A stretch of 64,000 nt of DNA from Bermanella sp036960565 (GTDB taxonomy: Bacteria; Pseudomonadota; Gammaproteobacteria; Pseudomonadales; Oceanobacteraceae), in contig JBALXQ010000029.1 of assembly GCA_036960565.1 (NCBI GenBank), positions 8,814 through 72,813 on the forward strand, written 5' to 3'. The position numbers and the translations under genes are program-made. Of the stretch, positions 46,281-55,516 are shown piece by piece (position 1 is the stretch's first letter; each line of letters opens with the position of its first letter). The notes below the pieces were generated by a model. It searched no databases. It had not been told where the DNA came from and saw only the letters and a list, made by a program, of their open reading frames with translations.

Positions 46281-46922
46281 TTATAAGTACAGGCCAATGC
46301 TAACAAAGTGGCAGCCAGCACCTGCCAATACAAATAGGTGCCAAAACTCATGAAAGCCAAATTTCTCGTGAAGGTTAGGCCATTTACAGCCGTACACAAT
46401 CGCACCAACACTATAAGCAATGCCACCGCCCACTAACCATTGAATGGCGCCACTGGAAAGGGCTTCACTTAAAGGTTTAAACACTGCAATAGCTACCCAA
46501 CCCATACCCAAGTACAACGCTGTTGAGAGCCACCTGGGTGCGTGTAACCAGAAAATTTTCACCCCAATGCCAAATAGCGCAATGCCCCAAACGATGGCGA
46601 ACATCCACCACCCTTGGGAGGCGCTCAGACCCAATAAACAAAAAGGGGTGTAAGAGCCGGCGATCATGATGAAGATGGCCATATGATCGATTCGTTTAAG
46701 TTTACGAATGCCTTCATCGTCGGTGTCTGTTAAATGGTAAACGGCACTGGCCCCAAACATAAGCATCATGCTTAAACCAAAAACGAGGTAGCTGGCCAGA
46801 TATTCAGTGGTTCTTTGTTCGGGTAAATGAGCCAGCATATAAACCAAGCCCACCAAGGCAAGTAGGGCGCCTAACAGGTGGCTTAGACCGGAAAATGGTT
46901 CACGCATATGGCGACTTAACAT
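46281..46922 (-). CDS. TrhA/hemolysin III family membrane protein
   Basis: 213 residues with seven hydrophobic segments, the PAQR-like topology of the hemolysin III family in the inner membrane. Conserved family residues: EPFSGLSHLLGAL, the GASAVYHLT motif with the conserved Ser/His, and FHEFWHLFVLAGAGCHF with the metal-binding histidines near the C-terminus. TrhA in E. coli affects membrane energetics and fatty acid homeostasis; true hemolysin activity is unlikely. Confidence 0.88.
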   Translation of the reverse strand: MLSRHMREPFSGLSHLLGALLALVGLVYMLAHLPEQRTTEYLASYLVFGLSMMLMFGASAVYHLTDTDDEGIRKLKRIDHMAIFIMIAGSYTPFCLLGLSASQGWWMFAIVWGIALFGIGVKIFWLHAPRWLSTALYLGMGWVAIAVFKPLSEALSSGAIQWLVGGGIAYSVGAIVYGCKWPNLHEKFGFHEFWHLFVLAGAGCHFVSIGLYL

Positions 46923-47067
46923 TGGGTAAACACTTGTTCGCTGAATAAGGGGCTATTAAACGTATTTAGACCGTTAAGGTCAAGCTTATCATGGCCTGCT
47001 TTTACGTTGAGAAAGTAGGACTAACGGGCTTTAATGCAGCTTAGTTTTTACTTAGTAGGCGCCGAAC

Positions 47068-47640
47068 ATGAATATCAGTGGCATCATTTTAGCCGGTGGC
47101 CAGAGTTTACGCATGGGCGGTAAAGACAAGGGTTTAGTGCCATACCAAGGGCAAACCATGGTAAGCCAGGTATTGGAAGGTTTTGAAGGCGCTAAAGAGG
47201 TGTGGCTAAACAGTAATAGCAGCGTAGAAGAATACCAGGCGCTAGGTTTTAAGGTTTTTCCCGATGTTAATCTACCTGACATTGGTGAGCGCGCCGGACC
47301 ATTGTTGGGAATTTTGTCGGGCTTACAAATAGCCAATGAAGACTGGGTACTGTTTAGTCCCTGTGATACTCCACAACTGCCCAATAATTATTTAAAACTC
47401 ATGGCTCAAACCGCATCCGATAAGCTGTCCAAAGCGTGTGTTGCTCATGATGGGCAGCGCCGCCAAAATCTTCATTTACTGCTGCATAAAAGTTTAAGCG
47501 AAGACCTGTTAATGTTTCTGTTATCGGGTAAGCGAAAAACGTATCAATGGCTGGATAAAATTGGCGTGGTGGATGTAGACTTTTCAAAACAGGCCGAAGG
47601 CTTTAATAACTACAACACTCCGGCCGATTTTATTGAATAA
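47068..47640 (+). CDS. mobA: Molybdenum cofactor guanylyltransferase
   Basis: 190 residues, standard MobA length. It transfers GMP from GTP to molybdopterin to make the bis-MGD cofactor. The N-terminal nucleotidyl signature ILAGGQSLRMGGKDKGLV begins at residue 7; DIGERAGPLLGIL and FSPCDTPQLP are the other nucleotide- and metal-binding motifs. Cytosolic. It converges with the EamA gene 10 bp away, without a visible terminator between them. Confidence 0.92.
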   Translation: MNISGIILAGGQSLRMGGKDKGLVPYQGQTMVSQVLEGFEGAKEVWLNSNSSVEEYQALGFKVFPDVNLPDIGERAGPLLGILSGLQIANEDWVLFSPCDTPQLPNNYLKLMAQTASDKLSKACVAHDGQRRQNLHLLLHKSLSEDLLMFLLSGKRKTYQWLDKIGVVDVDFSKQAEGFNNYNTPADFIE

Positions 47641-47650
47641 CCTGCTTTCC

Positions 47651-48592
47651 TTAGCCTTCTTTGGCTTGCATAGTGATTAAGGGCTCTTCCACCACACTTG
47701 TTTTTGGTTTTACCCATTGAATGTAAACAAGTGACGCCATGGATATAAGCGAGGCAAATATTACGATGGCATTGATCTCCATGCTAAAAAATACCAAGTT
47801 AATTAATATGACAAATACCGGCGTTAAGTACGAGTAAGACGATGTTTTGACCGGGCTAATAATTCGGGAAGCATACTGCAAAGAGAAAAATGTAATTACC
47901 GTGCAAAACACCACTAAAAACAGCAATAACATAATTGGTAATAGTTCAAACTGCGCTTTAAATTCCTGTCCCGATACCACCAAGTAAATGGCTAACCAAA
48001 AAGTCACCCCTAATAAAACGTAAAAAGTACTTAATAAAGGCTGTTCTTTACTGGTGTATTTTTTAGTGATATTGAAAAAACAGGCCATGAAAAAGGTACC
48101 TGCAATAAACAATATATCGCCAATATTGGTATGAGCCAAAAAGTCTTGAATGTTCATGCTGCCATTAGAAATTACTACAAAGCTTGCTGCTGTTGATAAT
48201 ACTAAGGGCAAAAGGTATTGCTTAATATTACTGTCTTTAAAAAGAAACCAAGACAACACTAACGATAACCCTGGCATAAGGGTGTAGATAACACCTGCAT
48301 TAAAGGCACTGGTGTATTTTAAAGCTTCAAAAGTAGACACAAAAAACAGCGCATAAAATAAGCTAATAAATAAATAGGCTCGCCAGTTTTTAGGAATAAT
48401 CTTGTCTTTATTACCGCTTATTTTAAGTAATGTTAAAAATACCAAGGTAGATAAAGCAAAGCGGGCAAACAAGGCCATGTCGGCTGCCCAATATTGCAGT
48501 AGTGCTTGTGTGACTGGGAATGATGCTGCAATAAATCCCGTAGATATAAGCATTAAAAAATTTGCACTTATAACTTTTTTATTCAATTCCAT
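47651..48592 (-). CDS. EamA/DMT-family transporter
   Basis: 313 residues with ten hydrophobic segments in two EamA repeats (about 10-145 and 155-290), the drug/metabolite transporter layout in the inner membrane. It could export amino acids, metabolites or xenobiotics; the substrate cannot be predicted. It is divergent from the MarR gene across a region with repeated TTAAGATA boxes, a typical arrangement in which the MarR protein represses the exporter. Confidence 0.85.
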   Translation of the reverse strand: MELNKKVISANFLMLISTGFIAASFPVTQALLQYWAADMALFARFALSTLVFLTLLKISGNKDKIIPKNWRAYLFISLFYALFFVSTFEALKYTSAFNAGVIYTLMPGLSLVLSWFLFKDSNIKQYLLPLVLSTAASFVVISNGSMNIQDFLAHTNIGDILFIAGTFFMACFFNITKKYTSKEQPLLSTFYVLLGVTFWLAIYLVVSGQEFKAQFELLPIMLLLFLVVFCTVITFFSLQYASRIISPVKTSSYSYLTPVFVILINLVFFSMEINAIVIFASLISMASLVYIQWVKPKTSVVEEPLITMQAKEG

Positions 48593-48643
48593 CTTCTTTT
48601 ACTGCCTTTGACTCAACGTTTCATAGTTTATTTAATCTCATGG

Positions 48644-48803
48644 TTAAGAATCTCTATATTAGTTATCTTTATTTTAAGTATCTTAATTTGAAGCTAGTTT
48701 AATGCTTGAACGGTAATTAGTCAACTAGCTTTAAGTTAAGATAGTTGCTATTAAGATTCTTATTGTTAAAATAAGTTGAATTAAGATAAGCATCATTAAG
48801 ATA
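48644..48803. promoter_or_regulatory. Phased TTAAGATA boxes in the EamA/marR divergent region
   Basis: Five copies of TTAAGATA or one-mismatch variants start at 48736, 48751, 48766, 48781 and 48796, exactly 15 bp apart. Further related boxes (TTAAGAAT at 48644, TATCTTAA at 48679) lie nearer the EamA gene. The array reads as an operator or iteron cluster, most simply a binding region for the MarR regulator. Confidence 0.6.
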
Positions 48804-48886
48804 AAAAATAATAAGAATGACCATGAATCACATCACGCCAAAAACAAGGTGCCATTGATTTATGACGATCCAGCGAGGGGCTGATC

Positions 48887-49381
48887 ATGCAAGATAAAAC
48901 CGACTACCAGCTTAACCAATGGCAAGAGCAAAAATCTGGCCTAGACCTAGAGGTAATGGGGCTTTGCGCACGTATTTTACGAACCAATAACTACCTGACA
49001 AAAGAAATCTGGGATCACCATAAGTCCATGGGGCTTTCAAAAGGGGACTTTGACGTACTGGCCACTTTGCGCAGAAGCGGCGCGCCTTACACATTAACCC
49101 CAACCGAATTGTACAAAGCGACCTTACTGACATCAGGTGCCATGACCAACCGCTTAGATAGATTAGAGGAGGCTAGCTTTATAGAGCGTGTACATAGCAA
49201 CGAAGACCGACGCAGCTTTTTGGTAAAACTATCCGAACAAGGTTTTGCAAAAATAGAAGAAGCAGTGGAAAAACATGTGGAGAACGAGCAAAAGCTAGTG
49301 GCAGCGTTATCTCAAGAAGAGCAAACCCAGCTAAGTGGCTTGTTAAGAAAGTGGTTGCTGGATTTTGAACAAAATTCGTAG
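48887..49381 (+). CDS. MarR-family transcriptional regulator
   Basis: 164 residues. Winged helix core of the MarR family: LSKGDFDVLATLRRSGAPYT, LTPTELYKATLLTSGAMTNR with the recognition helix, then the wing RLEEASFIERVHSNEDRRSF ending in the conserved DRR. Dimeric repressors of this family commonly control a neighbouring exporter; the divergent EamA gene is the obvious candidate, across a region of phased TTAAGATA boxes. The ligand is unknown. Confidence 0.9.
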   Translation: MQDKTDYQLNQWQEQKSGLDLEVMGLCARILRTNNYLTKEIWDHHKSMGLSKGDFDVLATLRRSGAPYTLTPTELYKATLLTSGAMTNRLDRLEEASFIERVHSNEDRRSFLVKLSEQGFAKIEEAVEKHVENEQKLVAALSQEEQTQLSGLLRKWLLDFEQNS

Positions 49382-49403
49382 TTTTTAAAGCTAAAATTTA
49401 GAT

Positions 49404-49431
49404 AAGCCTACAGATTATTGGAAGTAGGCTT
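49404..49431. terminator. Weak hairpin between marR and the giant surface gene
   Basis: Stem AAGCCTAC/GTAGGCTT with a 12-nt loop, overlapping the last codons of the giant minus-strand gene; TTTCATTT follows on the plus strand. It probably ends marR transcripts. Confidence 0.5.
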
Positions 49432-52400
49432 TCATTTCTCTCAGGCTGTCTTGGTCTGTTTTAATTCTTATTTTTAAATAAATCCCATGGGCACTGTAAC
49501 CCGACCCGTCAAAATCACTGTCGCTAAAGCCAGAGAAGTTATAACCCATGCTCACCCAGGTATTTGGGCGGGGAATATAACCTAGGCTAGCACCTACGCT
49601 GTGACGACTGTCTTTTAATTCCCAATCATATAAACGTTGTGCATGCAGTCCCCAATCCCATTTTGGCGTCATGTGATGACGTATTTGAGTACCCACTAAA
49701 TCAATAATACCGCTGTAATCAATATCGTCTATGGTTTCATCAATATATTTAAAACCGTACTGAGCGCTTAACTGGGTTTTATCAAAGCGTTTATTAATAT
49801 GGGTATTGTTTAATAATCGGCGGCTGATAAGTTCGCTATCGGTGCTACTTTGTTGCTCTTCTATGTATTTAGACTGGTTTAACCAGGCAATGCCGTTATC
49901 CAGTGGACGCAAACCAATATTAAACTCTACCTGGTAAAAAGTAGTGTCACTGTCGCTGGCGTTATCTAAACGGTATTCGCCATTGATGCCCATGGCCAAA
50001 CCTTCGGATACAGGGCGGAACAAACCACTTAACGCATTCCATTTATTACTGTTACTGCTTTCGCGGTATTCAATACGGTTGGTCCACTGCCAAGTAGGGC
50101 TACGATAACCCCAACCGGTAGACATGGCATAAAAGTCATCTTGCGAGGCCCCCACATTGTTTTCATCCACAATGCTGTTTTCTAAATCCTGAGCTTGGTC
50201 AAAACCAAAACTAATTGACCAGTTTTCATCCAGATTTATTTCCTGGTTTAAGCCGTGCACCGCGAACAATCGAGTGCCGTCTTTGCTCTGTTGTTCTTCA
50301 ACGCTGTTACTTAACTGCATGCCTTGCCAAGGCGTTGCGCGTAAACCCATTACGGTACGCTGAGGTGCTTCGCTTTCTAAGCCGGTTTCAAATACGCTAT
50401 ATAGGGTGACTTGGTCGTTTAAACGGTAGTCAGCGCCTAAGCGCACTAGGTCGTAACGATCTTCTTGTTTTTTAACATTAAATTCCGCATCGGTATTAAG
50501 CACTAACTGGCCATTTAAAATAGAGAAAGAGTGGCCTGCCAATATTTGCTGAGTAGTGGTGGTTTCGTTTGTAGCGCTAACGGTTTCGTTAATTCTAGTG
50601 CCCAAATGAAAGCGGCCTCCTTCATATTCTTGGTTAAGCTTGGCTTCCAATAACGTTTGGCGAGCCGAGCTATTCAACGTGTTTTGGTCACTAAAAAGCG
50701 TATTCACATATTGTTGAGCAGTAAAATAATAGGAGCCTTCTATGCCCAGTTTTTCAGTATTGGCTTCGCCTTCATTTAGCTGGTCTAAACCAAAGCCCGC
50801 TTCTTCCTTGCGAATATAGGCTTTGGTTTGTAATTGCTCACCACGGTAATCGATACTTAATAAATGTGCATTTGCCGCAACAGTATTACCGTTAGTTGTT
50901 TGCTCACTTCTGGCGGTTTCTGCTTTTATTTCCAAGGCATCGGTAAGTTCAAAACGGGCATCGATACCGTTAAGAGTTTTACTGTCTTCTCCTAATTCTT
51001 CGCTAATGACGGTAGTACCTACCTCTAGACGTTTATCTAAAACATGTACGGCGGCACGGCCACCATAGGTGATGTCGTTGGCGCTATCGTCTTCAGTTTC
51101 GTAACGAACAATAATATAGCGTGGGTTAAAGTCTTCATCGGTAGAGTGAATAGAGGTTTTAAAGAACAAGCTGCCGTCTATGTAGTCAATGCTGTAGTCG
51201 CTGTCTTTGGTAAGCTCGGTTTCTTGAATAATGACTTCACTGCGTAAACGGTCACGAACTTGAATGGTGATGGTTTCACTATTAGATATAATATTTTTCT
51301 TAGTTAAGTGGTACAAACCAGAGGTACCGTCCCCTTGAATCTCATCACGTTCAAAGCCCTGTGCCGATTCGGTAACAAAGGCACTGAAGCTAACCAAGTC
51401 ACCCTGGAACACAGATTGAATACCATGAAACTTACGTAAGTAGGTGCTTAACTCGGTTTTGCTTAGGTCGGTGCTGTAATCGCCAAATACTGTGTAAAAA
51501 CGCTCTTTTTCGACCCTTACATAAAGTTTGCCTTCCATGGAAGCATCAAGCTTTTGCTGGCTGTTATCACCATAAAGCGTGTAATACTTATTAGGGTCGA
51601 GCAATTTTTCAAATGGAGTGGTTTCACCCTTAGCACTATCGTAGGCAGCAGTAATAAGCCATTCACCGGCTATTTGCCCTTTAGCAAACAAAGCCAGGCG
51701 ACCCTCAGTATAAAACTCGTTATCTACATCATGGCTATTGGCGTTGTCTACATGGCCACTAATATCGTTGTAACCTATGGTGCCTTCGCCTAGCGCGATG
51801 AGCATCCATTCGCGGTTTTGAGGTTTTAACCAAACACGAATTTCTTCTTCCTGGCCGTTGGCCAATGGGAAACGAATTACAGCTTCACCCGCTTGAGTGG
51901 TGGGCTCTAGTGTAATGTAAGCAATACCGTCATTGCTGATTTCATAGTTGGGTTTATAATCGCTACGGTTTATTTGTACCTTATCTTTATTAGGGTCTAG
52001 TGCCACATAAGGCGCGTCTACCGTGAACTCACCTTGTAAACCATTTCGTACGTTGTAACCATCGCGATCTTGCAGGCGTACTGCAATCACTGGGGCATTC
52101 ACACCATCGGCAATGGCCTGGGTTTCATCTTTAATAAACTCTATTTGGGTTGGCGTACCTGAGTAGTGCAGGGTCAGTTCAATGCGCTCAATTACATTAT
52201 CGTTTTCATCTATAACCGATGCCACAAAGTAGTTACTGCCTTCTTTTAAATCCACCCCAGACCAAATACTTACCGCGGTTTTATTCGGTGGGTAAGTTTC
52301 ACGGTTAGCAAAGTTTAATTGGCTTACCGGTGACTCGTTTAGAGTGAGCTGAATGTTCTGGCCCATGACATGTTTAATGGCCACCTTGGTTGATGGGATG

Positions 52401-55400
52401 TTAGGCAAGTAATTACCAGTAGGCCATAACCATTCAAGTTGGTTGTTGGTTTGGGCAAGGAAGGCTTTATCAAACTCAGGCATGGTCAATTGTTCATGAA
52501 TGGGGCCAGAGGCGGTGGCAGCTACAGGGAAGTCAAAGCCGCCTGGTGCGATACCCGCAGTGGCGATCATTTGGTTGCCTGAATTCGCTTGCGCCATGTG
52601 CATGTTGTTGGTGCCGGCCAATATGTTTACTTCTACTCGACGGTTATTGGCACGGTTTTCAGAGCTGCTATTGCTTGCCAAGGGCATAGACGAGCCCCGG
52701 CCAGAGATAGTGACTTGATGAGGCTGCAATTTTAACTGCTTTATAATGTAGTTGGCGGCAGAGCGAGCACGAGCCAAAGACAGTTCTTGGTTATTCTTAA
52801 ATATGTGACGGCTTCTATGGGCAATGCCTACGTTATCTGTGTGGCCGCTCACTTCTAGTTTTAAGTCCTTAAGGCCCTCTAAATTTTTAATAACCGCATC
52901 CAAGCCTTTTTTATCGCTGTCGCTTAAGTTTTCACTGAACGAAGTAAATTTAGGCGCTTCTTTAGGTTTATGGGCTTGCATGCTCTTTGGCACCATAGCC
53001 AATTGGGCAGCTGTAAAAGCCACTGGCGTGCGTTGGTTATTTTGGCTAGGGGCGTTAAACATAGGAACAGAGCGCGTGACCAGTTCGCCAGGTTTAGCAT
53101 CTTCACTTATCCAGGCTTCAAATTCTAAAATATGTTGCCAGTCTTTGCCTGGGTCGTTTAGAGTAAATAAAAGGGTTTGTTCATCGTATTTTTTAGGCTC
53201 TTTAACGGGGACGCCGTCAAACAATACTGAGCCCTCTTTATAATGCACACCGGGAGGCAACATAATAAGTGAGCGCAGCCCCTGCAAAATTACTTCGGTG
53301 CCGGTTAAGTCCAGCTGATATGCCAACTTTTGTTTTACTGGAGTTTTTACATTTAATTTCTTTAAGTCTTGAATCTCTTTTTCACTAAGCGCCATTACCT
53401 TGCTACTTAGGTGTTGAGTCACTTCACCGTTGCTGGGTGGCTTTAGTCGTAATGCAAAATCAGCGCGCCACATAGTGCCAGGAGCCACATCTACAAACTG
53501 GCTGTATTCACGACCAGCATGAGTAGCTGAATTATCACACGTCATCATGTCCAAATACTTGGGCAGGGTGTCGGTATCCAGTTGCACTACGTGAGTACCT
53601 GGCTCTTGAGATTCTATGTGCCACATGCCGTCTTCATCGGTTACCACATAAGTGCCGTTTTCTAAATAAATTCGCACCCCTTCTAGCCCTTCTTGTTCTT
53701 CGTCACCTTCACAGCTTCCAATATAAACACGGCCAAATAAGCGGCTATTTTCACTGAATAAATCTTCTTTAATTTCTATGTGGGCCTTGGTGGTATTACT
53801 TTCTAACTTGCCTAAGCCATCGCTGTCATCATCTTCTACCCAGGCGGTGTTAGTGGCTTGACCTACTGGTGTGCTAACACCAATGCGGGCCACGTAACGA
53901 ATATTAAAGGTTTCATCTACTTCTATGTCGGCAAAATCAAACTGAAGGTGTTGGCCGTCGCCGCTAATGGTTGGGTCAGCTAATGTGGCGCCATCCAGCG
54001 TGGCCGAGCCTGGCACATAACGAAAACCCATGGGCATTTGATCGTGTACTTCTACATCTATACCAGGAATTTCGCTGTTGGCAAATTGAATGCTGTAACG
54101 CACCAGTTCACCCACACCAGCTTGGGTTTTGTTGGCACTCTTAGTAAGTAATACCGAATTATCTTTAGGGTCCAGTGGCACATCCATAAGAAAGGTAATG
54201 CCGGGAACTTCAAATTCTAGGCCACGACTGCCTTCTTCATCTAAATTGTAGGGGCCACTGGGCAGGGCTTGAATATCACTTAGTAATTTTTGTTCAGGGA
54301 TAGGGTAGGTGTGATAAGCGTCTTCCGCTACTTCAACACGATAGTTACCGGCATTTAATACAGGGAAAGCAAAACCGCCATAAGGTAACTGAGTAGCGTT
54401 GCCCAAGTTGTCGGTGACCAGTGCACCTGTGGTAACAGGGTTGGGGAATACGCCGCCTTGGGTACTTAATACATTGGCGGGTAAATTAGTGGCAGTATCA
54501 ATTAGGGTAACTTCAATGTTGTTTACATAAAGGCCAGTATCGGCGTTTACCACATAACTATTGGGATCAAATAATGCTCTGGCGGCAGCGATATCAATTG
54601 AATCAAACTGGTCTTGATACTGAGCCTGCATCTTGCCGTTATTAACCACAGATAAATGGCAGTCAAATGGTGTGGCACCCTGGGTATTAATATCCACACT
54701 TTGCACGTAGCCGGTAAACAAGCCTGAGCTGGGTTCGGTTTCGGTAAGCTGTATAGTTTCTTTGTCTTGGCCGTCTTCACTTAAAATGGTCACTACAATC
54801 TTTTCGGCGGTGGTGGGGTCTTGGTTTTGATCTAAATCTTGAAGGTGAACAAAGATAGTGTCGCCCACGGTAAAGAATTCATCGCTGGATAAATCCAAGG
54901 TGCCGGGCAAGGTAAGGGTATTACCTTGGTAATCTACGGGTACTGGCTGATCTTCTAAATTATCAGCCGAATTATCGAGTGCACATTGTCCTGCCTGCAC
55001 TGGAAAAGAGCCGGTAATGGAAACTCCTTCCGAACTGGCGCTGGTGCCTGTGCTGGTACTAACTGAATTGGAAGCACGGACACTGCGGGATCTGTTTTCC
55101 AAGTTTAAGCTATCAACCACTATCGAAGAACTGGCGGTCTGTGCTGCTTGAAATTGCCCGGAAAAATCTATGCTGTTGTGCATTAGGGTAATAACGGAAG
55201 GTGTGCCCGAGCCGTCAATTTCGCGAGCGGTAATAAATTCTTCACTGTCGCTGACTACATTGCCCTGGCCTAAAAACTGGTAGCTAACTGTAGCCTGGTT
55301 AGTGATAACCGTATTGGCCTCAGTTTCGGCTTGTAAATTATTTGAGACTAGAAAAGATGAAAAAAGAATTGCCAAAGAAAAGCCAAAAACACCGCCCGAC

Positions 55401-55510
55401 TTTTTGGTCGATGCAGTGTTTTTGGTTTTGCCTTGACCCAAAGCGCACGGGGCGCTTTGGGTAGAAATAACACAAGAGGGTTGTGTTATTTCTCTATTGT
55501 GAAAAATCAA
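49415..55510 (-). CDS. Giant DUF11/OmpA-like outer-membrane surface protein
   Basis: 2,031 residues. After a signal-like segment (about 43-60, ending NNLQAE) come ITNQATVSYQF, a DUF11-type repeat domain (about 445-560, with SANKTQAGVGELVRYSI), an SdrD/Cna-B-like domain (about 590-650), an OmpA-like peptidoglycan-binding domain (about 880-970: SGHTDNVGIAHR, RANNRRVEVNIL), and a long C-terminal part (from about 1240) rich in alternating strands ending in GYNFSGF then KIRIK, as in outer-membrane barrels. It is the last of five genes and 6 nt after the previous stop. The frame opens with TTG at 55510, in a hairpin-rich stretch; the true start may lie later. Anchoring or secretion of the other cluster products is inferred. 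Confidence 0.85.
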   Translation of the reverse strand: MIFHNREITQPSCVISTQSAPCALGQGKTKNTASTKKSGGVFGFSLAILFSSFLVSNNLQAETEANTVITNQATVSYQFLGQGNVVSDSEEFITAREIDGSGTPSVITLMHNSIDFSGQFQAAQTASSSIVVDSLNLENRSRSVRASNSVSTSTGTSASSEGVSITGSFPVQAGQCALDNSADNLEDQPVPVDYQGNTLTLPGTLDLSSDEFFTVGDTIFVHLQDLDQNQDPTTAEKIVVTILSEDGQDKETIQLTETEPSSGLFTGYVQSVDINTQGATPFDCHLSVVNNGKMQAQYQDQFDSIDIAAARALFDPNSYVVNADTGLYVNNIEVTLIDTATNLPANVLSTQGGVFPNPVTTGALVTDNLGNATQLPYGGFAFPVLNAGNYRVEVAEDAYHTYPIPEQKLLSDIQALPSGPYNLDEEGSRGLEFEVPGITFLMDVPLDPKDNSVLLTKSANKTQAGVGELVRYSIQFANSEIPGIDVEVHDQMPMGFRYVPGSATLDGATLADPTISGDGQHLQFDFADIEVDETFNIRYVARIGVSTPVGQATNTAWVEDDDSDGLGKLESNTTKAHIEIKEDLFSENSRLFGRVYIGSCEGDEEQEGLEGVRIYLENGTYVVTDEDGMWHIESQEPGTHVVQLDTDTLPKYLDMMTCDNSATHAGREYSQFVDVAPGTMWRADFALRLKPPSNGEVTQHLSSKVMALSEKEIQDLKKLNVKTPVKQKLAYQLDLTGTEVILQGLRSLIMLPPGVHYKEGSVLFDGVPVKEPKKYDEQTLLFTLNDPGKDWQHILEFEAWISEDAKPGELVTRSVPMFNAPSQNNQRTPVAFTAAQLAMVPKSMQAHKPKEAPKFTSFSENLSDSDKKGLDAVIKNLEGLKDLKLEVSGHTDNVGIAHRSRHIFKNNQELSLARARSAANYIIKQLKLQPHQVTISGRGSSMPLASNSSSENRANNRRVEVNILAGTNNMHMAQANSGNQMIATAGIAPGGFDFPVAATASGPIHEQLTMPEFDKAFLAQTNNQLEWLWPTGNYLPNIPSTKVAIKHVMGQNIQLTLNESPVSQLNFANRETYPPNKTAVSIWSGVDLKEGSNYFVASVIDENDNVIERIELTLHYSGTPTQIEFIKDETQAIADGVNAPVIAVRLQDRDGYNVRNGLQGEFTVDAPYVALDPNKDKVQINRSDYKPNYEISNDGIAYITLEPTTQAGEAVIRFPLANGQEEEIRVWLKPQNREWMLIALGEGTIGYNDISGHVDNANSHDVDNEFYTEGRLALFAKGQIAGEWLITAAYDSAKGETTPFEKLLDPNKYYTLYGDNSQQKLDASMEGKLYVRVEKERFYTVFGDYSTDLSKTELSTYLRKFHGIQSVFQGDLVSFSAFVTESAQGFERDEIQGDGTSGLYHLTKKNIISNSETITIQVRDRLRSEVIIQETELTKDSDYSIDYIDGSLFFKTSIHSTDEDFNPRYIIVRYETEDDSANDITYGGRAAVHVLDKRLEVGTTVISEELGEDSKTLNGIDARFELTDALEIKAETARSEQTTNGNTVAANAHLLSIDYRGEQLQTKAYIRKEEAGFGLDQLNEGEANTEKLGIEGSYYFTAQQYVNTLFSDQNTLNSSARQTLLEAKLNQEYEGGRFHLGTRINETVSATNETTTTQQILAGHSFSILNGQLVLNTDAEFNVKKQEDRYDLVRLGADYRLNDQVTLYSVFETGLESEAPQRTVMGLRATPWQGMQLSNSVEEQQSKDGTRLFAVHGLNQEINLDENWSISFGFDQAQDLENSIVDENNVGASQDDFYAMSTGWGYRSPTWQWTNRIEYRESSNSNKWNALSGLFRPVSEGLAMGINGEYRLDNASDSDTTFYQVEFNIGLRPLDNGIAWLNQSKYIEEQQSSTDSELISRRLLNNTHINKRFDKTQLSAQYGFKYIDETIDDIDYSGIIDLVGTQIRHHMTPKWDWGLHAQRLYDWELKDSRHSVGASLGYIPRPNTWVSMGYNFSGFSDSDFDGSGYSAHGIYLKIRIKTDQDSLREMKAYFQ
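55383..55493 (-). promoter_or_regulatory. Three adjacent hairpins at the 5' end of the giant gene
   Basis: In transcript order: AGAAATAACACAA/TTGTGTTATTTCT (55463-55493), ACCCAAAGCGC/GCGCTTTGGGT (55436-55462), and CCAAAAACACTGC/GCGGTGTTTTTGG (55383-55425) followed by a T-rich tract. The first two are perfect and touch each other. The third looks like a terminator. Together they suggest attenuation or translational control between the small subunit genes and the giant gene. Confidence 0.6.
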
Positions 55511-55516
55511 AATAGA

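Noticed and set aside
52824..53243. 139-codon open frame on the plus strand within the giant gene
   Set aside because: It is fully antisense to a well-supported coding region with OmpA-like and flanking domains; no start signal.
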